Positions 41,224 to 50,758 of a DNA stretch of 64,000 nucleotides are shown piece by piece. The stretch lies in NCBI GenBank assembly GCA_051252515.1, contig JBPOFS010000003.1, forward strand, positions 62,001 through 126,000, written 5' to 3'. The notes under the pieces are model-generated. The model saw only the letters and a program-made list of their open reading frames with translations, was not told where the DNA came from and did no database searches. Origin of the DNA: UBA5078 sp051252515 (lineage in GTDB: Bacteria > Pseudomonadota > Gammaproteobacteria > Pseudomonadales > Pseudohongiellaceae). The position numbers were made by a program, and so were the translations under genes. Numbering within the stretch: the first letter of the stretch is position 1; each line of letters opens with the position of its first letter.

Positions 41224-42678
41224 CTAAACCCGGCGAGGGAGTTTGATTTTAAATTCCCTCGCCGCTGTTACTGCCATCTCTGCCAATACTTTCTTCAAGC
41301 CCGCACGCCCCGCATCACTCCCATGCACTATCCGAATCTCTCGCGGCCAACTCTTCATCCCCCTAACAAACTGCAACAGATTTTCTTGGTCCGCATGAGC
41401 CGAATACCCTCCAACAATTTCAACTCCAGCCTTGATACGGTAATCCTGCCCATCCAATTCAACACGAGCATCGTGCGCAGATCGATCTGACCGAGATTTT
41501 CTTGCACCGCCAACCCCACCTTTCAAAATCTCATACCCTGGGGTCCCCGGCACCTGATATCCCACAAACAACACATTGTGCCGCGCATCTCCAATCATCG
41601 CCTTTAGATAATTGACAATACGCCCACCCGCCGCCATCCCACTAGCCGCTATCACAATCGCCGGCTTTTTAGTGGCAACGAGGTAGTTCACAACGCGCAG
41701 ATGATCGTCATGGGAATCAACCGTTAATAAACTCTCGAAATCCAATGGGTGCCGCCCAGACTTAACCCTCTCCAATGCTTCCTCATCCCAGAACGGCTTT
41801 AACTCCCGATACACTTTCGTGAATTTTGCAGCCAAAGGGGAATCAACAATAATGGTGATGTCTTTCCAGGGGTTTTTGTCACCCTTCTTGGCTATATCAT
41901 GAATTATGGACTCAAACTCATACAGCAACTCTTGGGTTCTACCAATGCTGAACGCAGGAATCAACACACTCCCCTCATCACGCAAGGCCTTCTCAACTAA
42001 CGCTTTTAATCGTAATCGTCGTTCTTTGCGATCCTCATGTACGCGATTGCCATAGGTACTCTCAATCACTAAGGTATCTGCCCTACTGGGTGACACCGGT
42101 GCAGGTAATAAAGGCGCATGAGGTGCCCCTAGATCACCTGAAAATATTGTTCGATGGGCTATCCAGGCTTCCCTTTCTGAACGTCGAACCTTTAGATCTA
42201 GCTCTACATAAGCAGAACCGAGAATGTGTCCAGCTCTTTGCAGACGCACTCTCAGCTGTAAATAAGGGGAATCGACCATTGGATACCATTTTTTATAATC
42301 CAAAGGCATCAGCTGTTTTTGTACTTTACCCAGAAACTGTTTCACCAATTTTTCGTCCCTTGTAAAGCCAATCTTAAACGCGTCCTCGATCACTAATGGT
42401 AAAAGCTTTGCAGAGGGATATGAGCAGAAGATTGGCCCGGAAAATCCTGCAGCCAGTAGATACGGCAAGCGCCCGATATGATCAATATGGACGTGGGTCA
42501 CGATTAGAGAGCGCACTAGCGATAAATCGAAGTCGATGTGCTGCCCATTGCGGGCTTCTTGCCCTTGAAAAAGGCCACAGTCGATTAATAGATGAAGGTT
42601 TTCGCTAGCAATATAGCGATGACAGCTACCTGTAACTCCGTCAGCAGCGCCGTGGTGTAGGAACTTTGGGTAACTCAT
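41224..42678 (-). CDS. Metallo-beta-lactamase/beta-CASP fold ribonuclease-like protein
   Basis: The 484-residue protein has the metallo-beta-lactamase zinc motif THVHIDHIGRLPYL, GHILGSAYVEL and SGDLGAPHAPLL. It also has the beta-CASP signature (IPAFSIGRTQELLYE, AASGMAAGGRIVNYL, VGGYSAHADQENLL) of CPSF-73-like RNases. Such proteins process or degrade RNA. The ATG at 42678 begins MSYPKFLHHGAADGVTGS; a TTG 12 codons upstream is less likely. It is divergent from the PLP enzyme gene with 89 bp between starts. Confidence 0.88.
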   Translation of the reverse strand: MSYPKFLHHGAADGVTGSCHRYIASENLHLLIDCGLFQGQEARNGQHIDFDLSLVRSLIVTHVHIDHIGRLPYLLAAGFSGPIFCSYPSAKLLPLVIEDAFKIGFTRDEKLVKQFLGKVQKQLMPLDYKKWYPMVDSPYLQLRVRLQRAGHILGSAYVELDLKVRRSEREAWIAHRTIFSGDLGAPHAPLLPAPVSPSRADTLVIESTYGNRVHEDRKERRLRLKALVEKALRDEGSVLIPAFSIGRTQELLYEFESIIHDIAKKGDKNPWKDITIIVDSPLAAKFTKVYRELKPFWDEEALERVKSGRHPLDFESLLTVDSHDDHLRVVNYLVATKKPAIVIAASGMAAGGRIVNYLKAMIGDARHNVLFVGYQVPGTPGYEILKGGVGGARKSRSDRSAHDARVELDGQDYRIKAGVEIVGGYSAHADQENLLQFVRGMKSWPREIRIVHGSDAGRAGLKKVLAEMAVTAAREFKIKLPRRV

Positions 42679-42767
42679 ATTTGTAAATAAAGACCCAAAC
42701 CTTGTTCCTGTCAAATTACACAGCCATAATTCCTTACCTTCTCTTTGTTCAGATAACGGAAAAACTC

Positions 42768-43805
42768 ATGCGCCCTTGGGTCAACGAAGCCATTCGAATA
42801 ATAGACGCGGATTTTCAACGCACTGCGGACACTCATCTCATCAAGCTTCCTTTGCCTTGTTACCCCAACGTCGACATCTATCTTAAAGATGAGAGTACCC
42901 ACCCCACTGGCAGCCTTAAACATCGCCTAGCACGCTCGTTATTTCTATACGGGCTTTGTAATGGTCATATCAAGCAAGACATGACGATCATTGAGGCTTC
43001 CTCTGGCTCTACAGCAGTATCTGAGGCATATTTCGCCCGCTTAATAGGCTTACCTTTTATTGCTGTGATGCCCGCGAGTACCGCGAAAGAGAAAATCAAA
43101 TTAGTAGAGTTCTATGGAGGGCGCTGCCACTTTGTCGAACGTGGCAATCAAATATATGCAGAGGCCGAAAGATTAGCGGTCGAATTGAACGGTCACTATA
43201 TGGACCAGTTCACCTATGCAGAGAGAGCGACGGATTGGCGCGGAAATAACAACATCGCCGATAGCATTTTCAAGCAAATGGAACATGAACGATTTCCCTT
43301 ACCGCACTATTTAGTGATGAGTGCTGGCACCGGTGGCACTTCCGCCACACTTGGTCGCTATATTCGATATCGACGATTTGAAACAGAACTAGTAATTGTG
43401 GACCCTGAAAACTCAGTATTTTATGAGAGCTATACCAGCGGAGACAAAACGCTGACGAGTGATTATGGCAGTCGCATTGAAGGCATTGGTAGGCCTAGAG
43501 TAGAACCTTCTTTTACGCCTGGGGTGATCGACAAAATGATTCAAGTCCCCGATGGGGCCTCCATGGCCGCATTACGATGGTTAGAGAAACTGATTGGCAG
43601 GAAAGCAGGCGGTTCCACTGGCACCAACCTTTGGGGAGCGCTACAACTAGCAAAAGAGATGCACGAACATGAGGATCAGGGATCTATTGTGACGGTACTC
43701 TGTGATACGGGAGAACGTTATCTACACACTTATCACAATGATGCTTGGGTAGAGGAAAATTTAGGCGATATCAAAAAATGGAACATCGATTTGCCTCCAC
43801 TTTAG
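42768..43805 (+). CDS. PLP-dependent cysteine synthase family protein
   Basis: The 345-residue fold-type II PLP enzyme has the Schiff-base Lys51 in PTGSLKHRLARSL, the substrate loop SSGSTAVSEAYFA and the phosphate-binding loop SAGTGGTSATLGRY. It resembles cysteine synthase/cystathionine beta-synthase relatives, including cysteine desulfhydrases of the Cds1 kind. Whether it makes or breaks down cysteine cannot be decided from sequence. The ATG at 42768 follows ACGGAAAAACTC; residues encoded upstream look unlike the family. Confidence 0.85.
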   Translation: MRPWVNEAIRIIDADFQRTADTHLIKLPLPCYPNVDIYLKDESTHPTGSLKHRLARSLFLYGLCNGHIKQDMTIIEASSGSTAVSEAYFARLIGLPFIAVMPASTAKEKIKLVEFYGGRCHFVERGNQIYAEAERLAVELNGHYMDQFTYAERATDWRGNNNIADSIFKQMEHERFPLPHYLVMSAGTGGTSATLGRYIRYRRFETELVIVDPENSVFYESYTSGDKTLTSDYGSRIEGIGRPRVEPSFTPGVIDKMIQVPDGASMAALRWLEKLIGRKAGGSTGTNLWGALQLAKEMHEHEDQGSIVTVLCDTGERYLHTYHNDAWVEENLGDIKKWNIDLPPL

Positions 43806-43844
43806 AGGCAAATCGACCTCGTCATCACAACCCTAGGCAAACCC

Positions 43845-44735
43845 CTACCTTGTGGTTATTAGGCTCTTCATATATTGACCGTAACCATTTTTAGAAAGAT
43901 TCGCCGCGCGGGCAAGTAACACTTCGTCACTCAACCAACCTTTTCGCCAGGCGATCTCTTCTAGACAGGCTATTTTTAAACCTTGGCGATGCTCTACGGT
44001 TTGCACAAACATGCTGGCCTCTAGCAAGCTTTCATGGGTCCCCGTATCTAGCCATGCGAATCCACGACCTAGCACTTCAACGTTTAGATCGCCGCGTTCC
44101 ATATAAGCTTGGTTCACGCTCGTGATCTCTAGCTCACCGCGTTCGGACGGCTTAACTTTCTTAGCGATCTCGATGACATCGTTGTCATAGAAATACAACC
44201 CCGTCACAGCAAAATTGGACTTTGGCTTAACAGGCTTTTCTTCAATTGAAATCGCTTTTCGATTGTCGTCAAACTCCACCACGCCAAAACGCTCAGGGTC
44301 TTTCACTTGATACCCGAACACTGTCGCGCCATTTTCTCTAGCGGCAGACTCGAGCAACTTTCCAGTAAAGCCCTGGCCGTAAAAAACGTTATCACCCAAC
44401 ACTAGACACACACGACTATCACCAATGAACTCTTCGCCAATCAGGAATGCCTGAGCCAGCCCATCAGGACTAGGTTGGATAGCATAAGTAAGGTTTATCC
44501 CGTATTGCGAACCATCCCCTAGTAAACGTTCGTATCCCGCGATGTCTTCAGGAGTCGTGATAATCAAAATATCGCGAATACCGGCCAGCATAAGCACAGA
44601 CATCGGGTAATAGATCATCGGCTTGTCATAGACAGGTAGGAGTTGCTTGGAGATGCCTTTGGTAATGGGGTAAAGGCGTGTGCCGCTACCACCTGCCAAC
44701 ACTATGCCCTTACAGGGTGAGGAATTTGCGATCAT
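43845..44735 (-). CDS. rmlA: Glucose-1-phosphate thymidylyltransferase RmlA
   Basis: The 296-residue nucleotidyltransferase has the N-terminal signature LAGGSGTRLYPIT, the Lys in SKQLLPVYDKPMIYYPMS, and LVLGDNVFYG, matching RmlA/RfbA. It makes dTDP-glucose for rhamnose and related sugars in cell-surface polysaccharides. The rest of the rml pathway is not beside it. It is divergent from ugd. Confidence 0.93.
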   Translation of the reverse strand: MIANSSPCKGIVLAGGSGTRLYPITKGISKQLLPVYDKPMIYYPMSVLMLAGIRDILIITTPEDIAGYERLLGDGSQYGINLTYAIQPSPDGLAQAFLIGEEFIGDSRVCLVLGDNVFYGQGFTGKLLESAARENGATVFGYQVKDPERFGVVEFDDNRKAISIEEKPVKPKSNFAVTGLYFYDNDVIEIAKKVKPSERGELEITSVNQAYMERGDLNVEVLGRGFAWLDTGTHESLLEASMFVQTVEHRQGLKIACLEEIAWRKGWLSDEVLLARAANLSKNGYGQYMKSLITTR

Positions 44736-44994
44736 TTTTGCTCTATATTGTTGTTGAAGCGCTTGTTGCGCTATAGGTGTTAAGCCTATGAATCAGCTTG
44801 TTTTATAGCGCGATGATAGCGTGTAAGGATGACATCTGCCACCACCCCCTATTTATTAATATTTTCGACTTCACTTTTATGAAAGAGGGAATTTGAACAA
44901 TTTGTCACCGGATTGTCATTGATACGCAATATAGCCGCAACATTCCCCCCCTAGGCTTACCACCCCAGATAAACAAACATTTCTGGAGTGTAAT

Positions 44995-46332
44995 ATGAAA
45001 GTAGGTTTTTTTGGTGCAGGGTATGTCGGCTTAGTTAGTAGCGCGTGCTTCGCCAGTGCGGGGCACCACGCGATGTGTGTCGATACCAATGACGCCAAGA
45101 TCAAAGCCATAAACGAAGGCATGCTGCCCATTTACGAGTCTGGGTTAGATGCCATTGTCGAAACCACTACCAAGTCAGGCAACCTCCTATTCACCTCCAA
45201 CCCCGCCGAGGCGATCAATTACGCCGATCTGCTATTTATAGCCGTTGGCACGCCCCCAGATGAAGACGGATCGGCAGACTTGCAATACGTATTGGCGGTT
45301 GCTGCCGATATTGGACGGTTAATGACGCGCTCGAAAGTAGTCGTCACTAAGTCTACCGTTCCTGTCGGTACCTCTGACAAAGTTCGCGAGACAATCCAAG
45401 CGCAGCTGAATAAACGGGGTGTCGATTTCAAGATCGAGGTAGCGTCAAACCCTGAGTTTCTGAAAGAAGGCGCAGCGGTAGCGGACTTCCTAAAGCCTGA
45501 CCGTTTTGTGATAGGCACCGATTCAGAAGAGGTGAAAGGCTTGATGCAAGAGCTATACGCGCCGTTTAACCGTAAATCTGACCGCATGATATTTATGGAT
45601 ATTAGGTCTGCAGAACTCACCAAATACGCCGCCAATGCGATGCTTGCCACTAAGATCAGCTTTATGAACGAGATCGCCAATCTTGCTGAGCAGCTGGGCG
45701 CGGATATCGAACAAATTAGGCATGGCATAGGTTCGGATACACGCATCGGCTACCAGTTCATCTACCCAGGTATTGGTTACGGTGGATCGTGCTTCCCAAA
45801 AGATGTGCGTGCGTTGAGTCAAACCGCAGCTCAAATGGGGCGTGAAATGAAAATACTCAACGCGGTTGAAGCAGTCAATTTGGCGCAAAAATCCCGTTTA
45901 GTAGAGTTAATATCAAGCCACTACGATGCTTCTGTACGTGGCAAAACCTTCGCGTTATGGGGCCTATCTTTCAAACCCAAGACCGATGATATGCGCGAAG
46001 CCCCTAGCCGCGTGATTATGGAAGCGTTGTGGGCAGCGGGTGCGAATATCCAAGCTTATGACCCTGAGGCGATGGATGAGGTGGAGCGTATCTATGGGCA
46101 CCGAGAAGACTTGCGCTTGGTAGGCACTCGGGATGCAGCTCTTATCGGAGCCGATGCGTTAATTATCTGTACTGAATGGCAACATTTTAGAGCAGCAGAT
46201 TTCGATAACCTCGTTGAGCAGCTTAGTGACAAGGTGATCTTTGATGGTCGCAATCTTTATGAGCCAACGAGGGTTAATGCGAAGGGGCTAACCTATTACG
46301 GGATTGGGCGTGGAGCATCGGTTAAACGATAA
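44995..46332 (+). CDS. ugd: UDP-glucose 6-dehydrogenase
   Basis: The 445-residue protein has the NAD-binding GAGYVGLV near its start, STVPVGTSD, and the catalytic Cys in GYGGSCFPKDVRAL, as expected for UDP-glucose 6-dehydrogenase. It makes UDP-glucuronate for extracellular or lipopolysaccharide sugars. TGGAGTG precedes the ATG. A REP-like half-element lies just after its stop codon. Confidence 0.95.
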   Translation: MKVGFFGAGYVGLVSSACFASAGHHAMCVDTNDAKIKAINEGMLPIYESGLDAIVETTTKSGNLLFTSNPAEAINYADLLFIAVGTPPDEDGSADLQYVLAVAADIGRLMTRSKVVVTKSTVPVGTSDKVRETIQAQLNKRGVDFKIEVASNPEFLKEGAAVADFLKPDRFVIGTDSEEVKGLMQELYAPFNRKSDRMIFMDIRSAELTKYAANAMLATKISFMNEIANLAEQLGADIEQIRHGIGSDTRIGYQFIYPGIGYGGSCFPKDVRALSQTAAQMGREMKILNAVEAVNLAQKSRLVELISSHYDASVRGKTFALWGLSFKPKTDDMREAPSRVIMEALWAAGANIQAYDPEAMDEVERIYGHREDLRLVGTRDAALIGADALIICTEWQHFRAADFDNLVEQLSDKVIFDGRNLYEPTRVNAKGLTYYGIGRGASVKR

Positions 46333-46334
46333 TT

Positions 46335-46346
46335 GTAGGAGCGGGC
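46335..46346 (+). repeat. REP-like half element, copy 3
   Basis: GTAGGAGCGGGC lies immediately downstream of ugd. It has only one arm of the palindrome seen in copies 1 and 2. Confidence 0.45.
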
Positions 46347-46416
46347 CCAATTTACATTCATGCTGCTTTCCTTTAACTTGCTTGCAGTTCTCAAGCTCGA
46401 TCATAAGGAATACAGT

Positions 46417-47298
46417 ATGTCTCTTCGTATTAGTGCAGGCGCCAGATTCCACGCGGCACTGCAGGCCAACACTCCATTACAAATCGTCGGTGCCATCAAC
46501 GCCTATTCTGCAATGCTCGCTCAACGCGCAGGACATCAAGCGTTGTATCTTTCTGGCGCTGGAGTGGCCAACGCCTCCTACGGACTGCCCGACCTAGGCA
46601 TGACCAGTCTCAATGACGTCATCACCGATGTTGACCGTATTACCAGTGCCAGCGACCTTCCCCTTCTCGTTGACATAGACACCGGTTTTGGTGGCGCCTT
46701 CAACATTGCCCGCACCATCAAAGCAATGGAGCGAGCTGGGGCCGCCGCGGTTCATATAGAGGACCAAGTGGCACAAAAACGCTGTGGGCATCGACCGAAC
46801 AAAGCGATAGTGAGCAAAGAAGAGATGGTCGATCGCATAAAAGCGGCCGTAGATGCCAAGATCGATCACGACTTTGTAATCATGGCGCGCACGGATGCCA
46901 TTGCAGTAGAGGGTATTGATGCCGCGATTGAACGCGCTATTGCTTGCGTAGAGGCCGGCGCCGACGCGATATTCCCGGAGGCAATCACCGATTTGTCACA
47001 ATATCGCCAATTCAGTGAAGCCGTACATGTCCCAATTTTAGCGAACATCACCGAGTTTGGTGCAACACCATTATTTAACAAAACTAACCTATCAAAAGCG
47101 GGTGTCGCGATGGTGTTGTATCCATTGAGCGCCTTTCGTGCCATGAGCAAAGCCGCCGAAACGGTGTACGGCAGCATCAAGGAAGAAGGCGACCAAGGCT
47201 CTGTCGTGAAATTAATGCAGACTAGAGCCGAACTCTACGACGTATTGGGCTACCACGCCTACGAAGATAAGTTAGATAAACTCTTCACCAAAGATTAG
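46417..47298 (+). CDS. prpB: 2-methylisocitrate lyase PrpB
   Basis: The 293-residue protein is an isocitrate lyase-superfamily enzyme with GVANASYGLPD, DIDTGFGG, the catalytic-Cys motif KRCGH, and MARTDA. It splits 2-methylisocitrate into pyruvate and succinate in propionate catabolism. AAGGA lies upstream of the ATG at 46417. It is followed at 18 bases by prpC. No PrpR-type regulator gene is adjacent. Confidence 0.95.
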   Translation: MSLRISAGARFHAALQANTPLQIVGAINAYSAMLAQRAGHQALYLSGAGVANASYGLPDLGMTSLNDVITDVDRITSASDLPLLVDIDTGFGGAFNIARTIKAMERAGAAAVHIEDQVAQKRCGHRPNKAIVSKEEMVDRIKAAVDAKIDHDFVIMARTDAIAVEGIDAAIERAIACVEAGADAIFPEAITDLSQYRQFSEAVHVPILANITEFGATPLFNKTNLSKAGVAMVLYPLSAFRAMSKAAETVYGSIKEEGDQGSVVKLMQTRAELYDVLGYHAYEDKLDKLFTKD

Positions 47299-47316
47299 AT
47301 TCTCGGGAGACATTCA

Positions 47317-48441
47317 ATGGCGACAAAACCCCTCAGCGGCGCAGGACTTCGCGGCCAGGTCGCGGGTGAAACAGCCCTTTGCACAGTAGGCAAAACCGGC
47401 TCAGGCCTGACTTATCGCGGCTACGATATCAGTGAATTGGCCGAAAAAGCCAAGTTCGAAGAAGTAGCGTTTTTACTGTTGCGAGGACATCTTCCGACAC
47501 AACGAGAGCTGGATGATTACACCAATAAAATCAAATCATTAAGAAGCTTACCTAAAGCCTTAAAAGAGGTTCTAGAGCGCATCCCTGCCGACGCACATCC
47601 CATGGATGTCATGCGTACTGGTTGTTCTATGCTCGGCAATCTTGAAACAGAATCCAGCTTCGAACAACAAGATGATGTAATCGATCGACTATTGGCCACC
47701 CTGCCCTCAATGATCAGCTATTGGTATCGGTTTTCCCATGATGGCGTACGCATCGACACAGCCTTGGAAGATGACTCTATTGGAGGGCATTTTCTGCATA
47801 TGCTCAGCGATGAAACGCCCAATGAATTGTTCACCCAAGTAATGAATGTATCGTTGATTCTCTATGCTGAACACGAATTCAATGCATCAACCTTCACTGC
47901 CAGAGTATGTGCTTCAACGTTATCGGACATGCATTCCTGTGTGACTGCGGCTATTGGCTCCCTGCGCGGGCCCCTTCACGGTGGAGCAAACGAAGCTGCG
48001 ATGGACATGATCCAACAGTGGCACAGCGCAGATGAGGCCGAGCGCGAGATCATGGGCATGCTGGCACGCAAAGAGAAGATCATGGGGTTTGGTCATGCGA
48101 TCTATGCCGAATCTGACCCGCGCAATGTGATCATCAAGCAATGGTCAAAGAAGCTAGCAGATCATGTGGGCGACACCGAGCTCTATTCCGTATCTGAGCG
48201 CTGCGAAGCCGTAATGTGGCGCGAGAAGAAGCTGTTCTGCAATGCCGATTTCTTCCATGCCTCGGCTTACCATTTCATGGGCATCCCAACCAAACTGTTC
48301 ACTCCTATCTTTGTAATGTCCCGCATTACCGGCTGGGCCGCACACGTGAAGGAACAGCGCGCAAATAACCGCATCATCCGACCCAGTGCCGATTACACAG
48401 GACCGGCGACGGCAAATTGGGTTGATATAGCCAACCGCTAA
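47317..48441 (+). CDS. prpC: 2-methylcitrate synthase PrpC
   Basis: The 374-residue citrate synthase-family protein has catalytic-region text GPLHGGANEAAMDM, MGFGHAIYAESDPRN and PIFVMSRITGWAAHVKEQ. Its size, its position after prpB and a GGGAGA ribosome binding site support PrpC, which joins propionyl-CoA to oxaloacetate. A hairpin without a T-run follows, then prpD after 224 bases. Confidence 0.93.
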   Translation: MATKPLSGAGLRGQVAGETALCTVGKTGSGLTYRGYDISELAEKAKFEEVAFLLLRGHLPTQRELDDYTNKIKSLRSLPKALKEVLERIPADAHPMDVMRTGCSMLGNLETESSFEQQDDVIDRLLATLPSMISYWYRFSHDGVRIDTALEDDSIGGHFLHMLSDETPNELFTQVMNVSLILYAEHEFNASTFTARVCASTLSDMHSCVTAAIGSLRGPLHGGANEAAMDMIQQWHSADEAEREIMGMLARKEKIMGFGHAIYAESDPRNVIIKQWSKKLADHVGDTELYSVSERCEAVMWREKKLFCNADFFHASAYHFMGIPTKLFTPIFVMSRITGWAAHVKEQRANNRIIRPSADYTGPATANWVDIANR

Positions 48442-48449
48442 ATAAGATC

Positions 48450-48470
48450 GGGGGCAGCCAAGCTGCCCCC
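48450..48470 (+). terminator. Perfect 9-bp hairpin between prpC and prpD
   Basis: GGGGGCAGC and GCTGCCCCC are exact complements over a CAA loop, eight bases after the prpC stop. No T-run follows, so it is more likely a 3'-end stabiliser or partial attenuator than a full terminator. Confidence 0.5.
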
Positions 48471-48665
48471 TATAGGTCGCGTCTAGAGAAGCACCGCCCC
48501 GGGCACGACCCCGCCTAACGTCCGTATCAGGCTGCGTAAACACTTTCCCTGTGTTCGACTTTAAAGTTAGTCCAGCTTTTACATTACTGCCAATATTTCG
48601 GCTCTTTTTATGCAGCCGTTTCCGTTACCATAGACCCTATTAATCACTGCCCCGAGAGAGACCGC

Positions 48666-50114
48666 ATGTCAGCCACTGTTGAAGTCAACGAAAGACCAGC
48701 ACCAGACCAAGAACTCGTCGATATCGCCAAATACGTTACCGACTACGAAGTCACATCGACAGAGGCGTACGACACCGCCCGCAACTGTCTTATGGACACA
48801 CTGGGCTGCGGCCTGCTGGCTTTGCGATTCCCTGAATGCACTAAACTACTCGGACCTCTCGTCGAAGGCACTATCGTGCCCAATGGCGCACGAGTCCCAG
48901 GCACTCAGTTTCGACTAGACCCAGTCAAAGCAGCATGGGACATCGGTTGCATCATTCGCTGGCTCGACTACAACGACACATGGTTAGCTGCGGAATGGGG
49001 CCATCCTTCTGACAATATGGGCGGCATACTTGCCGTCGCGGACTATCTATCGCAAAAGAACGTCGCGGCGGGTAAAGCACCATTGCTAATGCGCGACGTG
49101 TTAACCGCCATGATCAAGGCTCATGAGATTCAAGGCGTCATCGCCCTAGAGAATAGCTTCAACCGTGTTGGGCTCTGCCATGTATTACTTGTACGAGTTG
49201 CCACCACGGCAGTCGTCACGAAAATGTTGGGCGGCACACAAGCACAGATTATCGATGCTCTTTCACAAGCTTGGCTTGATGGATCCAGCCTGCGCACTTA
49301 TCGTCATTCACCCAATGCTGGCCCACGTAAGTCTTGGGCAGCCGGTGATGCGACCTCTCGCGGAGTACGATTAGCCGACCTAACCATGCGCGGCGAGATC
49401 GGTTACCCCAGCGTACTAACAGCACCTAAGTGGGGCTTCTATGACGTGCAGTTCAATAGCAAAAAGTTTTCTTTTTCAAGGGATTACGGCAGCTATGTCA
49501 TGGAACAGATTCTCTTCAAAATCTCCTTCCCTGCGGAGTTTCATTCGCAAACAGCCGCTGAAGCCGCGGTACGTTTGTACCCACAGGTCAAAGACCGTTT
49601 GGACGAGATCGATCGCATCGTCATCAACACTCACGAATCGGCGATTCGCATCATCAGCAAGAGCGGCCCACTGAATAACCCGGCCGACCGCGATCATTGC
49701 CTGCAATACATGACGGCTGTGCCATTGGCGTTCGGTAACTTAGTGGCGGAGGACTATGAGGACGAATTCCACAAAGCCCACCCAATCATCGACCAGCTGC
49801 GCGAGAAAATGGAAGTCGTGGAAGAGCCACGCTATACCAAGGAATACATGGAAGCCGACAAACGCTCCATCGCCAATGCACTACAAATTTTCTTCAAAGA
49901 TGGCAGCTCAACTGAGAAAGTCGAAGTGGAATACCCCGTCGGCCATCGCCGCCGCCGTGAAGAAGGCATCCCATTGCTAGAGGACAAGTTCCGCAGCAAC
50001 CTAGCCACCCGCTTCCCAGCCTCAAGAGTCGAGAAGATCTTTGCTTTATGTAAAGATCAGAAAGCTCTAGAGAATACTCCAGTTCATGAGTTTATGGACA
50101 TGCTGGTGATTTGA
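48666..50114 (+). CDS. prpD: 2-methylcitrate dehydratase PrpD
   Basis: The 482-residue MmgE/PrpD-family protein (IAKYVTDYEV, RNCLMDTLGCGL, WLDYNDTWLAAEWGHPSDN, GDATSRGVRLADL, ILFKISFPAEFHSQTAAEAA) dehydrates 2-methylcitrate. With prpB and prpC it forms the core of the methylcitrate cycle. The acnD-prpF alternative route is not present beside it. CCGAGAGAGACCGC precedes the ATG. Confidence 0.94.
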   Translation: MSATVEVNERPAPDQELVDIAKYVTDYEVTSTEAYDTARNCLMDTLGCGLLALRFPECTKLLGPLVEGTIVPNGARVPGTQFRLDPVKAAWDIGCIIRWLDYNDTWLAAEWGHPSDNMGGILAVADYLSQKNVAAGKAPLLMRDVLTAMIKAHEIQGVIALENSFNRVGLCHVLLVRVATTAVVTKMLGGTQAQIIDALSQAWLDGSSLRTYRHSPNAGPRKSWAAGDATSRGVRLADLTMRGEIGYPSVLTAPKWGFYDVQFNSKKFSFSRDYGSYVMEQILFKISFPAEFHSQTAAEAAVRLYPQVKDRLDEIDRIVINTHESAIRIISKSGPLNNPADRDHCLQYMTAVPLAFGNLVAEDYEDEFHKAHPIIDQLREKMEVVEEPRYTKEYMEADKRSIANALQIFFKDGSSTEKVEVEYPVGHRRRREEGIPLLEDKFRSNLATRFPASRVEKIFALCKDQKALENTPVHEFMDMLVI

Positions 50115-50135
50115 TCCACAAAGATGGTTTAGCCG

Positions 50136-50156
50136 AACCCGCTACTAAAGCGGGTT
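50136..50156 (+). terminator. Hairpin after prpD
   Basis: AACCCGCT and AGCGGGTT pair over a 5-base loop, 22 bases after the prpD stop, followed by a mixed A/T stretch (TGATAAATTTT). Probable terminator. Confidence 0.55.
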
Positions 50157-50177
50157 TGATAAATTTTCTGCTTTCCT

Positions 50178-50203
50178 CTTGAAATCAATTTGGTCGCCCC
50201 TAT
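50178..50203 (+). promoter_or_regulatory. Sigma-32 (heat-shock) promoter of the small heat-shock gene
   Basis: CTTGAA (50178-50183), a 13-base spacer and CCCCTAT (50197-50203) match the sigma-32 consensus CTTGAA-N13-17-CCCCAT closely. It lies about 100 bp upstream of the IbpA-type start. Confidence 0.8.
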
Positions 50204-50213
50204 TAAGTTATCT

Positions 50214-50298
50214 AAGGCAAATGCTCCTGGGAGATTTGCCTTTCGGACTCGATCTTCGGATGAGTTCACTAAACTTTAACCATATTGCTTACGAGGAT
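50214..50298 (+). ncRNA. ROSE-like RNA thermometer in the ibpA 5' leader
   Basis: Three hairpins can form in order: AAGGCAAAT/ATTTGCCTT (50214-50242), a stem with a TTCG loop at 50246-50265, and a short 3' hairpin where TTGCT (50285-50289) pairs with the Shine-Dalgarno AGGA (50294-50297), leaving a G opposite a G. A UUGCU-type strand masking the ribosome site is the hallmark of ROSE thermometers in small heat-shock gene leaders. The fold was judged by eye. Confidence 0.65.
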
Positions 50299-50305
50299 AT
50301 GCACC

Positions 50306-50758
50306 ATGAGAAATTTTGATTTCACACCGCTTTACCGTTCTACTATTGGTTTCGACCACCTGACTTCTTTACTAGACGCCGTTACTCAACGCGAACAAAG
50401 TCAGCCTAGTTACCCCCCTTATAATATTGAGTTGCTGGACAAAGACCGGTACCGCATCACTATGGCCATTGCAGGCTTTATTGATGAGGAACTCGAGATC
50501 CAATCCGAGCAACAGACCCTCACCGTCAAGGGCAAGAAAGCCCCCGATGGCAAGGAACGCAATTACCTCCATCAAGGCATTGCCGGACGCGATTTTGAGC
50601 GCGTATTCCAACTGGCTGACCACGTAAAAGTCACCGGAGCGTCGCTTGAGAATGGGCTCTTGAACATTGATCTAGAGCGCGAGTTGCCAGAAACAATGAA
50701 ACCACGACAAATCGCCATCAATGGTAAAACACGTCTACTCGACACTAAAACGTCGTAA
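50306..50758 (+). CDS. ibpA: Small heat-shock protein IbpA type (Hsp20)
   Basis: The 150-residue protein has the IbpA-like N terminus MRNFDFTPLYRSTIGFD, an alpha-crystallin domain (YNIELLDKDRYRITMAIAGF through ERVFQLADHVKVTGASLENGLL) and a C-terminal I-x-I motif in RQIAINGK. It holds unfolding proteins for DnaK/ClpB. The ATG at 50306 follows GAGGAT. A sigma-32 promoter and ROSE-like leader give two layers of heat control. Confidence 0.93.
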   Translation: MRNFDFTPLYRSTIGFDHLTSLLDAVTQREQSQPSYPPYNIELLDKDRYRITMAIAGFIDEELEIQSEQQTLTVKGKKAPDGKERNYLHQGIAGRDFERVFQLADHVKVTGASLENGLLNIDLERELPETMKPRQIAINGKTRLLDTKTS

